A model generated the notes under the pieces. That model was not told where the DNA came from. It worked only from the letters and a program-made list of their open reading frames with translations, and did not search any database. Below are positions 24,246 through 33,172 of a stretch of 64,000 nt of DNA, piece by piece (position 1 is the first letter of the stretch; each line of letters starts with the position of its first letter). The DNA lies in NCBI GenBank assembly GCA_035570055.1, contig DATMLM010000099.1, positions 1-64,000 on the forward strand. Direction: 5' to 3'. Position numbers and translations under genes: made by a program. The DNA is from DASRDS01 sp035570055. GTDB taxonomy: Bacteria; Gemmatimonadota; Gemmatimonadetes; Gemmatimonadales; Gemmatimonadaceae.

Positions 24246-25598
24246 ATGCGACGAGGTATCGTTCTGATCATCTTCGCCGCCATTTCCGCGTGCTCGGCGG
24301 ATAATGGGGTGACGACTCCCGCGCCGGGGACGAAAATCCGGCACGTGATCATCATCATGCAGGAAAACCGCTCGTTCGACACGTACTTCGGAACGTTTCC
24401 GGGCGCGGACGGGATCCCCATGCAGGACGAGCTGCCGCGCGACTGCCTGCCCGACCCGGTGCACAATACCTGCATCTACCCGTATCACGACACCGCCGAT
24501 GTCAACGTCGGCGGCCCGCATGCCGCCCCCGATGCGGTGGCCGATATCGACGGCGGGAACATGGACGGGTTCGTGGCGCGCGCGCTGAGGGTCAAGGCGA
24601 CGTGCGTCACTGCCCAGGATCCGAGCTGCCACGGCGGGACGGACGTCATGGGCTACCACGACGACCACGAGATTCCGAACTACTGGGCTTACGCGCAGAA
24701 CTTCGTGCTCCAGGACCGGCTGTTCGAAGCGGCGGCGACGTGGAGTCTGCCCGCGCATTTGTTCATGGTATCCGCATGGTCGGCCTCCTGCGAGATCGAC
24801 CAACCGATGACTTGCCGCAATGCGCTGCAATCGCCCGCTGGGGGCATTCCCGTGGGAGGCGCGTGGATCCCCGCGAAATCCGGCGCGTACGCGTGGACTG
24901 ACATCACCTATCTCCTGCACAAGGCCGGCATCAGCTGGAAGTACTATGTCGCGAATGGCTCGCAGCCGGATTGCGACGACGACGGCGCGAAATGTCCGGC
25001 GGTCCCGCAAAACAGCGCGACGCCCTCGATTTGGAATCCATTGCCGAGCTTCACCACCGTCCGGATCGATGGAGAGCTTGGCAACATCCAGGATCTCGAA
25101 AACTTCTACGAGGACGCGAAGCAGAGTCGCCTCCCGCAAGTCGCCTGGATCGTGCCGAATCAAAAGGACGGCGAGCACCCGCCGGCGAAGGTGAGCGATG
25201 GCGAGAAGTACGTCACCGGGGTGATCAACGCCATTATGCAGTCACCGCAATGGGATTCCACCGCGATCTTCCTGAGCTGGGATGACTGGGGCGGCTTCTA
25301 CGATCACGTCGTGCCGCCGAAAATCGACGAGAACGGCTACGGGATCCGCGTCCCGGGACTCGTGATCAGCCCGTACGCGAAACAGGGCTATATCGATCAT
25401 CAGCTCCTGAGTCACGACGCCTATCTCAAGTTCATCGAGGACGTGTTCCTCGCGAATCGGCGCATTGACCCGCGGACCGACGGGCGCCCCGATCCCCGCC
25501 CCACCGTGCGCGAGTCGGTGCGCCTCCTCGGCGACCTGCAGAACGACTTCGATTTCACGCAGCCGCCGCGCGCGCCGATGATACTACCCCCCCGGTAA
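24246..25598 (+). CDS. Phosphoesterase family lipoprotein (phospholipase C/acid phosphatase-like)
   Basis: The 450-residue protein belongs to the alkaline-phosphatase-fold phosphoesterase family that includes bacterial phospholipase C and AcpA. The diagnostic start of the domain is HVIIIMQENRSFDTYFGTFPG with the metal-binding Glu-Asn. The second metal region is FLSWDDWGGFYDHVVPP, and the domain continues through GLVISPYAKQGYIDH. The N-terminus is a lipoprotein signal (IFAAISAC). Multiple Cys in CLPDPVHNTCIYP and CVTAQDPSC suggest disulfides in the periplasm or outside. It may release phosphate from phosphoesters; the exact substrate is unknown. Confidence 0.87.
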   Translation: MRRGIVLIIFAAISACSADNGVTTPAPGTKIRHVIIIMQENRSFDTYFGTFPGADGIPMQDELPRDCLPDPVHNTCIYPYHDTADVNVGGPHAAPDAVADIDGGNMDGFVARALRVKATCVTAQDPSCHGGTDVMGYHDDHEIPNYWAYAQNFVLQDRLFEAAATWSLPAHLFMVSAWSASCEIDQPMTCRNALQSPAGGIPVGGAWIPAKSGAYAWTDITYLLHKAGISWKYYVANGSQPDCDDDGAKCPAVPQNSATPSIWNPLPSFTTVRIDGELGNIQDLENFYEDAKQSRLPQVAWIVPNQKDGEHPPAKVSDGEKYVTGVINAIMQSPQWDSTAIFLSWDDWGGFYDHVVPPKIDENGYGIRVPGLVISPYAKQGYIDHQLLSHDAYLKFIEDVFLANRRIDPRTDGRPDPRPTVRESVRLLGDLQNDFDFTQPPRAPMILPPR

Positions 25599-25619
25599 GG
25601 GACGGCCTATTGTTGGGCC

Positions 25620-26945
25620 ATGCGCCCAACCTGGCTTGCCGTCCTCGCGATCATCGGCCTAACGCCGCCGCCCTCACTGTCCACAGAGGTCGACCGCCTC
25701 GCCTCCCAAGTGACGCCAAAAGTGGTCGCCTGGCGGCGCGATATTCACCAACATCCCGAGCTCGGCAACCGCGAGTTTCGCACCTCGAAACTCGTGGCCG
25801 CACATCTCAAGTCGCTGGGCCTCGAGGTCCGCGAGGGTATCGCGCACACCGGCGTCGTCGGGATCCTCCGCGGCGGCAAACCGGGACCCGTCGTCGCATT
25901 GCGCGCGGACATGGATGCCCTGCCGGTCACCGAGCCGTCCGGTCTGCCCTTTGCCTCGACGGAGCGAACGACCTACAACGGTCAAGACGTTGGTGTGATG
26001 CACGCGTGCGGGCACGACAATCACGTGGCGATCTTGATGGGCGTGGCCGAAGTGCTCTCCGGCCTGAAGCAGCAGTTGCCGGGGACCGTGATCTTTTTGT
26101 TTCAACCGGCCGAAGAAGGCGTCCCCGAAGGGGAGCAGGGCGGCGCGAAGATGATGCTCGAAGAGGGCGCTTTTGATAATCCGAAGCCAAGCGCGGTGTT
26201 CGGACTGCATGTCTGGCCCGGACCGGTCGGCAACATCTCATACTCGCCTCACGCGTTCATGGCGAGCTCCGACGCCTTCACGATCATCGTGCACGGTCAC
26301 GCCACGCACGGCGCGATCCCATGGGCCGGCATCGACCCGATCGCGATATCGGCGCAGATCGTCACCGGGTTGCAGACGATCGTGAGCCGCCAGGTCAATC
26401 TCACGACCGGCGCGGCGATCGTCACGGTGGGCAGCATTCACGGCGGCGTGCGCAACAACGTCATCTCCGATAGCGTCGTCATGACGGGCACGCTGCGGGC
26501 GTTCGATTCGACGACCCGGCGCATCCTGCGCGAGCGCGTCGTCCGCGAGGCCGAGTTGATCGCGCAGAGCGGCGGGGGGACGGCCGATGTGAAAATCGGC
26601 CAAGGGTATCCGGTGACGGTGAACGACCCGGCGCTGGTCGCCCGGATGCTCCCGACGCTCCGGGCTGTCGTCGGTGACACGAACGTCGTCGAGATTCCGC
26701 CGGTGACCGTGTCCGAGGACTTCTCGTACTACGAGCAGCGGGTGCCCGGGTTCTTCTTCTTTCTCGGCGTCACGTCGCCGGATATCGACTGGCACACCGC
26801 GCCCGTGAATCACTCGCCCAAGTTCACCGCGGACGAGAGCGCGCTGCCGATCGGCGTGCGAGCACTCTCACACCTGGCCGTCAATTACCTCACGGCGAGC
26901 CCAACAGGATCTTCTCGACTTCCTCGCGCCGGCGCCGGCCAATAG
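25620..26945 (+). CDS. Secreted M20D amidohydrolase/peptidase
   Basis: The 441-residue protein is an M20D zinc amidohydrolase of the hippurate/aminoacylase type. Metal ligands and catalytic residues appear as ALRADMDALP, MHACGHDNH (the HACGHD motif), QPAEEG, FGLHVWP and NHSPKF. The dimerisation insert lies around residues 210-330. A signal peptide (WLAVLAIIGLTPPPSL) indicates export. It probably cleaves N-acyl amino acids or short amides outside the cytoplasm. Its last 56 bp overlap the LytTR regulator on the other strand. Confidence 0.9.
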   Translation: MRPTWLAVLAIIGLTPPPSLSTEVDRLASQVTPKVVAWRRDIHQHPELGNREFRTSKLVAAHLKSLGLEVREGIAHTGVVGILRGGKPGPVVALRADMDALPVTEPSGLPFASTERTTYNGQDVGVMHACGHDNHVAILMGVAEVLSGLKQQLPGTVIFLFQPAEEGVPEGEQGGAKMMLEEGAFDNPKPSAVFGLHVWPGPVGNISYSPHAFMASSDAFTIIVHGHATHGAIPWAGIDPIAISAQIVTGLQTIVSRQVNLTTGAAIVTVGSIHGGVRNNVISDSVVMTGTLRAFDSTTRRILRERVVREAELIAQSGGGTADVKIGQGYPVTVNDPALVARMLPTLRAVVGDTNVVEIPPVTVSEDFSYYEQRVPGFFFFLGVTSPDIDWHTAPVNHSPKFTADESALPIGVRALSHLAVNYLTASPTGSSRLPRAGAGQ

Positions 26946-27654
26946 GGAGAACGGCGCCGCTCGCCAGCACCGCCACGCGCTCACCGTTCGTCAACGTCTT
27001 GAGCTCGCGCACGTACGCGATGTTCACGATCGCGGTGCGGTGAATGCGAATGAACCGCCCAGGGTCGAGGCGCTGCGCGACGCTGGCAAGGGACTCGCGC
27101 ATCACGTACTCGCGGTCACCGACCGAGACCCGGACGTAGACATCGTCTGACCTGATGCAGTGGATATCGTCGCACGGGACGAGGATATCGCGATTACCGA
27201 TCCGGACGGCCAGCCGGCGGACCGGCGGCGTTGCCCCATCGGCGACGAGTGCCGCCAGCCTGCGCGTGAACGTCAGGTCCCGCGCCTCGCCCACGCGCCG
27301 GCGCGCGTAGTCCGCGGCGACGGCGAAGCGCTCGGATGTGACCGGTTTCATCAAGTAATCGATCGCGTGCACCGTGAAGGCCTTGAGCGCGAACTCATCG
27401 TAGGCCGTGACGAAAATGACCGGTGGCATCCGCTCGACGCCCCATTCGCGGACGACACCGAATCCATCCAGCTCGGGCATCTGGACGTCGAGGAACACGA
27501 GATCCGGCTCCAGGGTCGCGAGGGCGCGCAGGGCCTCTTTCCCATCGCGGCACTCGCCGATGGGCCGCAAATCCGGATGCTCGGCGATGAGCTGCAGCAA
27601 CGCCCGGCGCGACAGCGGCTCGTCGTCCACGACGAGCACGCGCAGGTCAGGCAT
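26890..27654 (-). CDS. LytTR-family response regulator
   Basis: The 254-residue protein has a receiver domain (1-120) with acidic pocket DD at 10-11, phosphoacceptor D56 in LVFLDVQMP, Thr in FVTAYDEFAL and Lys in YLMKPV. A LytTR DNA-binding domain follows (about 150-250; IGNRDILVPCDDIHCIRSDDVYVRV, FIRIHRTAIVNIAYVREL, and the GRRRREEV end). The upstream kinase gene overlaps it by 8 bp, so the two form one system. LytTR regulators bind direct repeats, often near genes for export or surface properties; no target can be named here. Confidence 0.92.
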   Translation of the reverse strand: MPDLRVLVVDDEPLSRRALLQLIAEHPDLRPIGECRDGKEALRALATLEPDLVFLDVQMPELDGFGVVREWGVERMPPVIFVTAYDEFALKAFTVHAIDYLMKPVTSERFAVAADYARRRVGEARDLTFTRRLAALVADGATPPVRRLAVRIGNRDILVPCDDIHCIRSDDVYVRVSVGDREYVMRESLASVAQRLDPGRFIRIHRTAIVNIAYVRELKTLTNGERVAVLASGAVLPIGRRRREEVEKILLGSP

Positions 27655-28687
27655 AGGCCAGCGGCATCGTGATGGTCGCTATGGCGCCCGGCTTGCCTTG
27701 GCCGAGCTCCACCGTGGCATCACCATAGAGCCGGCGCAATCGCTCTCGCGTATTCGCCAATCCCACGCCGCCATTCCCGTTCCCGTTTGGACCCGGACCA
27801 TCGTCGCTGACGGTCAGGACGAGGCGGTCGCCGACCTGCCGGGCGGTGATCTCGATGCGCCCGGCCTCTGTCCGCTTGGCAATCCCATGGCGAATCGCGT
27901 TCTCGACTATCGGCTGCAGTACGAACGTCGGCACCCGAGCGCCACGCAGCTCGGCGGGCACATTCCACGTGACCCGAAGGCGATCAGAAAAGCGCACCTC
28001 CATAATGCCGAGATATTGCTCGATGAATGTTATTTCGTCCCCGAGCGAGACCTCGTGCGCGGCATCGGCGGTCAGCACCGAGCGTAAGAGATCGCTCAGT
28101 CGCGCGAGGGTCGCGAGCGCGCTCTTGGTTTCTTGATCCCGCACGAGCGCCGTGATGGCGTTCAACGTGTTGAACAGAAAGTGCGGCTGGATCTGCGCGC
28201 GGAGCGCGCCGAGCTGGGCGACCGCCAGCTCCTCGCGAAAGACGAGCGCGTACCCGATGCCGAGCACGCCGAAGTAGGACAGCATGATGAGCGGCAGGCC
28301 GCTCAGCCACCAATCCAGGATATAGACCGGCAATGCCAGCCGGGCCCGTCCGGTGGCCACGGACAGGAACGCGGCGACCGACGCGTAGAGCGTGCCGGCC
28401 ACCAGGGCGGCGACCACATGGACGGCGACCGCGCTGGGACGAAGACCGCGATCCAGCGGAAACCGCCGTCCCAGGCGGAAGATCACCGGCGTCAATGCAG
28501 CCCATACGTACCATGGCGGGACCTCGGACAGGAGGACCCGCCACAAGGCCGTGCCGTGACCACTTTGCGCCAAGAACATTTCCGTTTCGAACACGGAAAG
28601 GAGCGCAGGCACCGTCCAGATCGCGAGCACGACCCGCCAGCGGAGCATACTGAGAAGATACACTTGCGCCCGCCGTCCCCTAGTCAA
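27647..28687 (-). CDS. LytS/YehU-type sensor histidine kinase
   Basis: The 346-residue protein has four or five membrane helices in the first 150 residues, then the His_kinase domain with ALRAQIQPHFLFNTLNAI (the His is the phosphorylation site), and a HATPase with PIVENAIRHG and a G-rich lid SDDGPGPNGNGNGGVGL. It has no separate sensory domain, so the membrane part itself or a partner senses. It is partner to the LytTR regulator that starts inside its last codons. A second start ATG in MLRWRVVLA is possible. Confidence 0.9.
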   Translation of the reverse strand: MTRGRRAQVYLLSMLRWRVVLAIWTVPALLSVFETEMFLAQSGHGTALWRVLLSEVPPWYVWAALTPVIFRLGRRFPLDRGLRPSAVAVHVVAALVAGTLYASVAAFLSVATGRARLALPVYILDWWLSGLPLIMLSYFGVLGIGYALVFREELAVAQLGALRAQIQPHFLFNTLNAITALVRDQETKSALATLARLSDLLRSVLTADAAHEVSLGDEITFIEQYLGIMEVRFSDRLRVTWNVPAELRGARVPTFVLQPIVENAIRHGIAKRTEAGRIEITARQVGDRLVLTVSDDGPGPNGNGNGGVGLANTRERLRRLYGDATVELGQGKPGAIATITMPLAYA

Positions 28688-28701
28688 ATACTGGGGGTCC
28701 C

Positions 28702-29142
28702 TTGACTACCGAGACTGACCAGGAGTTCTGGTCGCCGCTGACCCCGCGCGATCCGATCACTGGTTTCCCTATCGCCTGCCGGGCGGGCCCGCTGGTCTTC
28801 GTCGCCGGCGTATCGGGCCTCGACACCCGGGGATCGGGGAGACCCCCGCTGGATACGCGCGGCCAGTGCCATCACGCGCTCGAGACACTGCGTTTGGTGC
28901 TGGCCACCGTCGACGTGTCCCTCGCCGACGTGTGTCTGATGACGATCTACATCGCGAGCGAGGCGGACCGCCAGGAAGTCGTCGTGACCATGCGGGCCGC
29001 CTTCATCCCACGGCTCCCGGCGGCCACGTTCTTCGTCGTCCCACTCAAACCCGATGAGCGCGTGCGGATCTCCGCCACCGCCGTCCGGGGCGAGGTCGTC
29101 GCCGGTGCACGCCGCAAACGCGTGCTCGGCACGCTCACGTAA
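28702..29142 (+). CDS. Rid-family protein lacking the catalytic arginine
   Basis: The 146-residue protein has the RidA fold pattern (CRAGPLVFVAGVSGLDTRG, LVLATVDVSLADVCLMTIYI, SEADRQEVVVTMRAAF). Where RidA enzymes have P-A-R-T it has LPAATFFVV, and where they have VEIEA it has VRISATA. Both the Arg and the Glu used for deaminase activity are therefore absent, as in Rid subfamilies without imine deaminase activity. It starts at TTG 28702 and ends 8 bp before the MlaE gene, so it may be cotranscribed with the Mla genes. Function unknown. Confidence 0.78.
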   Translation: MTTETDQEFWSPLTPRDPITGFPIACRAGPLVFVAGVSGLDTRGSGRPPLDTRGQCHHALETLRLVLATVDVSLADVCLMTIYIASEADRQEVVVTMRAAFIPRLPAATFFVVPLKPDERVRISATAVRGEVVAGARRKRVLGTLT

Positions 29143-29150
29143 TCGGCGCC

Positions 29151-29948
29151 GTGGTGACGGACGCGCTGGTGGTGCTCATCCATGCGATTGCCACGCGCGC
29201 GCGCGCGGCGGTCGGGGCGGTCCTCTCCGTCGTTGCCGCGATCGGCCGCCTGGTCCGCAGCGCGGCGGCACCGTCGAGCGCGGGATGGCTCATGCGGCGC
29301 GTCGCGCTGCAACAGTTGCGGTTCACGGCCGTCCAGGCGATCCCGCTCGTCGCCGCCGTCGCGGCGTGTCTCGGCGCCACGGTGACGCTGGAAGCCCACG
29401 CGCGTGCCGCCCAGCTGGGATTGTCAGAGACCGTCGCTCGAACACTGGGCGTCCTCGTGGTGCGCGACGCGGGGCCGCTGCTCGCCGCCGTGATCGTCAC
29501 CGCGCGCTCCTGCACCGCGATCGCTGCCGACGTGGCCACGAGCCGATTGCTCGGCGAGACCGATGCCCTCGCCGGCATGGGGGTCGATCTCGTGCAGTTC
29601 TACGTGATCCCCCGCATCATTGGGGTCGCCATCGCGACGGCGCTGCTCACGGTGTACTTCGTCGCGATCACGCTCGCCGTCGCCGTGGCGATTGCCTCGC
29701 TCAGACACATCGCGACCATCGCCGCGTACACCGACACCCTGCGCGGCGTGCTCCGGCCCGATGATCTCTTCTGGTCGGCGGTCCGCGGCGGCGCATTCGG
29801 TGCGGGCGTCGCGTGGCTGAGCTCCGCCGTCGGCCTGCGCGCGCGTGGCGGACAAGCGGACGTCCCACGCGCGGTCACGCACGCCGCGGTCCGCTCCATC
29901 ATGCTGCTCGCCATCACCTCGGCCGTCCTCGTCGCCATCTGGTCATGA
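29151..29948 (+). CDS. mlaE: MlaE-family lipid-transport permease
   Basis: The 265-residue protein has the MlaE core: RDAGPLLAAVIVTARSCTAIAADVATSR, then LGETDALAGMGVDLVQFYVIPRIIG, and a C-terminal bundle of four or five membrane helices. Position and length match MlaE, which forms a dimeric inner-membrane channel for phospholipids with MlaF and MlaD. It overlaps the next gene by 4 bp (ATGA). Unlike the ATPase gene, it looks intact. Confidence 0.85.
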   Translation: MVTDALVVLIHAIATRARAAVGAVLSVVAAIGRLVRSAAAPSSAGWLMRRVALQQLRFTAVQAIPLVAAVAACLGATVTLEAHARAAQLGLSETVARTLGVLVVRDAGPLLAAVIVTARSCTAIAADVATSRLLGETDALAGMGVDLVQFYVIPRIIGVAIATALLTVYFVAITLAVAVAIASLRHIATIAAYTDTLRGVLRPDDLFWSAVRGGAFGAGVAWLSSAVGLRARGGQADVPRAVTHAAVRSIMLLAITSAVLVAIWS

Positions 29949-30604
29949 CCGCCATCCGGCTGCGCGGCGTCTGTCCCACCGGCGACACGGAGTGGTGCCA
30001 GACCACCGACATCGCGATCGCCGACGGCGCGTTCTTCGTCATTCGAACCACGCCGAATCGGGCGCGACGCCTGGCGCGATTGGTCCTCGGCCTCGATGCG
30101 CCGGCCGAGGGGACGGTCGAAGTCCTCGGGCTCGAGTTGCAGACGGCGAGTCGCGCGGCGCTCGATCAGGTCCGCCGCTCGGTCGGCAGCGTCTTGCAGC
30201 CGGACGGGCTCCTCGGCACGTTCACGCTCGAGGCCAACCTCGCGCTCGCGGCGTCCGTACGCGGAGCGCTGCACGCGGGCCCTTCGCGCACCGCGGCCCG
30301 CGAGATGCTCACGCGCTGCGGCCTCGGTGGCTCGGCGAGACAGCGGCCCGGCGCGTTGCCACCCGACGTGCGAGAAACAGCCGCCTTGGCGCGGGCGCTC
30401 GTGTGTAGACCGGCGATCGTCGTGCTCGACGATCCCATTTCGGCCGTCAAGTCTCGCACGGCGTTCGAGCTGTATCAGCTCTGCCGGGAAATCGCGCGCA
30501 CGGTCGTGATCCTCACGCATCGCCGCAACGACGCGCTCTATGATCTCGCGGACGTCGTCGCGCTCTGGGACTCCGAGGGCTTCCGGACCGATGCCGCGGC
30601 TTGA
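29945..30604 (+). CDS. MlaF-like ABC ATPase subunit with eroded ATPase motifs
   Basis: The 219-residue protein aligns along its full length with MlaF-type ABC ATPases but lacks the catalytic motifs. The Walker A position reads TTPNRARRLAR instead of GxxGxGKST. The signature reads ALPPDVRETAALARAL instead of LSGGxxxRVALARAL. Walker B is VVLDDP, with Asp in place of the catalytic Glu, and the D-loop Gly-Leu-Asp is absent. The Q-loop Gln (SVLQPDG) and the H-loop His (ILTHR) remain. The frame is intact and coupled to mlaE and mlaD, so it is expressed protein, not a recent pseudogene. It may be a structural pseudo-ATPase, or may pair with an active MlaF made elsewhere. Confidence 0.82.
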   Translation: MTAIRLRGVCPTGDTEWCQTTDIAIADGAFFVIRTTPNRARRLARLVLGLDAPAEGTVEVLGLELQTASRAALDQVRRSVGSVLQPDGLLGTFTLEANLALAASVRGALHAGPSRTAAREMLTRCGLGGSARQRPGALPPDVRETAALARALVCRPAIVVLDDPISAVKSRTAFELYQLCREIARTVVILTHRRNDALYDLADVVALWDSEGFRTDAAA

Positions 30605-31481
30605 TAAGGGCGATATCGCCGTCGGCCTCGCGGTGCTGGTGGCGTTCGCCCTCGCCGCTGGCGCCATGGTCTGGTTGTCCGCGCCCCTGAGGCGCGATAC
30701 GGGAGCCGGCGCGTTGTACACCGAGTTCCCGGAGTTGTCGGACCTCGCCGTGTCGGACGAGGTGAAGATCAAGGGCTTCAAGATCGGCACGGTGGACGAG
30801 ATCACACCGCGCATATCGTCCGATGGCAATCTCGTGTTTCGCGTCCGGATGAGCATCCAGTGGCGCCTCGCGGACAGCGCGCGATTGCCGCTCACGACCG
30901 GGACGCTGGCCCATCTGGAGCCGCCGCCAGTCGTGGGGCAACCCTCGATCGTGCTCTACTTGCCTCCGAGCGGCGGGCAGCCACTCGCCCCTGGCGCGAC
31001 CGTCCAAGGGTCCGTCGGGACGTCGCCTATTACCGAAGTCGTCGCGCTCGCCGACAGTCTCGAGAGCCAGCTCAAGCTCACGCTCGGCAAGACCCGCGGC
31101 GTGCTCGACTCACTCTCGATGGCGGCGGGCCTCGCCGCGCACGGCGTGCGGTCGACCAATACGGCGATCCCGGTCGTCGTCGCGGGCATCTCGCGCGACA
31201 TCGCGACGCTGGACAGCGCGATCGCCAGCCTCCGTGGTGTCATGGGCCCGACGGCGGCGACGGCGGACTCCGCCCGCGCACTGCTCGGTGCCTCGCGTCG
31301 CGCGATCGACCAGCTATCGGGGTCGGTGCAGGGTCACGATGCGAACATCGCCCGCATCATCGCCAATCTCGACACGACGTCGGCGCTGCTGCAGGACTTC
31401 GTGCGTCAGATCGAGGCCAAGCCCACGCGCTTACTGACTGGCGTGACGCCAGCCCCGAAGTTCAACCGGCCGATCCACTAG
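30591..31481 (+). CDS. mlaD: MlaD-family (MCE domain) substrate-binding protein
   Basis: The 296-residue protein has one N-terminal membrane helix (about 9-29), then an MCE domain (about 35-120; YTEFPELSDLAVSDEVKIKG and FKIGTVDEI are characteristic), then about 170 residues of helical coiled-coil-like sequence. MlaD hexamers form the periplasmic lipid tunnel above MlaE. It overlaps the ATPase gene by 14 bp, in the order E-F-D. Its TAG stop forms a 4-bp tail overlap with the YbjQ gene. Confidence 0.86.
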   Translation: MPRLDKGDIAVGLAVLVAFALAAGAMVWLSAPLRRDTGAGALYTEFPELSDLAVSDEVKIKGFKIGTVDEITPRISSDGNLVFRVRMSIQWRLADSARLPLTTGTLAHLEPPPVVGQPSIVLYLPPSGGQPLAPGATVQGSVGTSPITEVVALADSLESQLKLTLGKTRGVLDSLSMAAGLAAHGVRSTNTAIPVVVAGISRDIATLDSAIASLRGVMGPTAATADSARALLGASRRAIDQLSGSVQGHDANIARIIANLDTTSALLQDFVRQIEAKPTRLLTGVTPAPKFNRPIH

Positions 31482-31807
31482 GTCCGTTCGACCGTGATCG
31501 CCGTCCCGTAACACAACACTTCGGTCGTCCCCCGCATCACTTCGGTGGCGTCATAGCGCACGCCGATCACCGCGTTGGCGCCCACGTCGTCGGCGTGCCG
31601 ACACATGATTTCGAACGCCTCGATGCGGGTCCGTTCGCAGAGCTGCGTGAACAGCGTGATGTTTCCGCCGACCAGTGTCTGCAACGAGCCGCCGATCGTG
31701 CCGAACACCGACCGGGACCGGACCGTGATGCCGCGCACGATGCCGAGCGTGCGCACCGTCCGGAAGCCTTCCAACGAGAACGCGGTCGTCGTCATTTGCA
31801 CATCCAT
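31478..31807 (-). CDS. YbjQ family protein (UPF0145)
   Basis: The 109-residue protein is a standard-length UPF0145/YbjQ protein. The signature regions are LGIVRGITVRSRSVFGTI, an internal helix (LCERTRIEAFEIMCRHADDVGANAVIGVRYDATE) and the terminal VLCYGTAITVE. The family is a small pentamer with a dodecin-like fold and unknown function, sometimes described as heavy-metal-binding. It is convergent with mlaD and lies 4 bp beyond the stop of the beta-propeller gene, so those two may be in one transcript. Confidence 0.9.
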   Translation of the reverse strand: MDVQMTTTAFSLEGFRTVRTLGIVRGITVRSRSVFGTIGGSLQTLVGGNITLFTQLCERTRIEAFEIMCRHADDVGANAVIGVRYDATEVMRGTTEVLCYGTAITVERT

Positions 31808-31811
31808 GTCG

Positions 31812-33125
31812 TCACCTATCGAATGCGAGACGCACCGGTGCGAGGCGACCGCTCATGGTGATCTCGACTGCTGGCGCGGGATCACCACCGGCCGCGATTT
31901 GGGCTGCCGTATACTCGCCGATGATGCCGAAATCGAACCCGGAGAACCACAGGTTGCCACTGTCGTCGAACGTCACGCCGGTCACCAACGCGTAGAATCC
32001 GTGTGGGCCACGAGGTGGCGTGAACCACTTGGCCGCCGCCGGCGACCCTGAGGTCGTCAGGGCGCTCGCCGCGACCTCGTAGACGCCGAGGCCCGAGATC
32101 CACAGGTTGCCCTGGCTGTCGAACGTGAGACCGATCGGGGCGACCACGGAGCTGTCGCTCGACGGGTTCGGGAGCGTCGGCGTGAGTGTGACGGCTGGCG
32201 TCGGACTCCCCGACGTCGTGAGTTGGGTCGCCGTATACTCGATCACGTTGCCGCGCCACTGTGATGCGACCCAGAGATTGCCCGCGGCATCGAACGCGAG
32301 CCCCTCCGGATTGTTGCCGCTCGTCTGGAACGAGTGCTCGGGCGGACCGTCTTGAATCGTCACGGTGGGCGCGGCGGTCCCACTCACGAGCTGCGCGGGC
32401 GTCAGCTCGATGATCGTCCCTGCCCACTGGTTCGCGATCCAGAGATTGTGATGCGCGTCGAAGCGCAGCGCGATCGGCCCGGCGCTGTCGGACGGCATCG
32501 TGATCGTGACCGCCGGCGTCGGACTGCCCGATCCGGCGAGTTGCGTTGGCGTCAGCTCGATGACGTTGTTCGAGTTCTGGTTGGCGATCCACAGATTCCC
32601 GGCGCTGTCGAACGCCGCATCACTCGCGTCGGTGTTGGCGCCCGCGGTGGTGGTCAGGTTCACCGTCGCGACCGGCGTCGGCGTACCGGTCGCGCGCAGT
32701 TGCGCGGAGGTAAACGACAAGGCGGCATTCGGCACCACGTCATTCACGAACGGGAAGCCGCCGACGACCCATGCGGCGCCGCTCCCCGGTCGGACGGCAT
32801 AGGTCACGGTGGCCGTCGCCGTGGCGCTCGCGGTGACCGACGACGGGTTGCCCGTAACGGTCGCGACATACGCGGCCGGAACGATCGAATCGTGGCCGAG
32901 TACCGTCGCGGCGGTGACGGTATAGCTGCCGGCAGGCAGCCCGGTCAACGTCGTGGTCGATGTGACAGTCTTGCTATACGACTGCGGTCCGGTCACGACG
33001 ACAGATGGCGTCATGCCCGTGGGTCCGGCGATCGTCAGCGTGAGACTGCCGGATCCGGGACTCGTGCCGTTCGATGATGAGCACGCGGCAAGGAGTCCAC
33101 ACAACAGAAGAGTATGGCGGCGCAT
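31812..33125 (-). CDS. NHL/SMP-30-type beta-propeller lipoprotein
   Basis: The 437-residue lipoprotein (LLCGLLAACSSSNGT at the N-terminus) has an N-terminal Thr/Ser-rich beta domain of about 110 residues, then at least five repeats of about 55 residues. The repeat core reads GNLWIANQNSNNVIELTP, followed by SGSPTPAVT. Such repeats form a six-bladed propeller. The function is unknown; proteins of this kind bind ligands or other surface proteins. It is divergent from the cupin gene. Confidence 0.75.
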   Translation of the reverse strand: MRRHTLLLCGLLAACSSSNGTSPGSGSLTLTIAGPTGMTPSVVVTGPQSYSKTVTSTTTLTGLPAGSYTVTAATVLGHDSIVPAAYVATVTGNPSSVTASATATATVTYAVRPGSGAAWVVGGFPFVNDVVPNAALSFTSAQLRATGTPTPVATVNLTTTAGANTDASDAAFDSAGNLWIANQNSNNVIELTPTQLAGSGSPTPAVTITMPSDSAGPIALRFDAHHNLWIANQWAGTIIELTPAQLVSGTAAPTVTIQDGPPEHSFQTSGNNPEGLAFDAAGNLWVASQWRGNVIEYTATQLTTSGSPTPAVTLTPTLPNPSSDSSVVAPIGLTFDSQGNLWISGLGVYEVAASALTTSGSPAAAKWFTPPRGPHGFYALVTGVTFDDSGNLWFSGFDFGIIGEYTAAQIAAGGDPAPAVEITMSGRLAPVRLAFDR

Positions 33126-33172
33126 GTTTTCAATACTGGCGCCGCTGTGTCCTCATCGCCAGCTTCCGTTAC

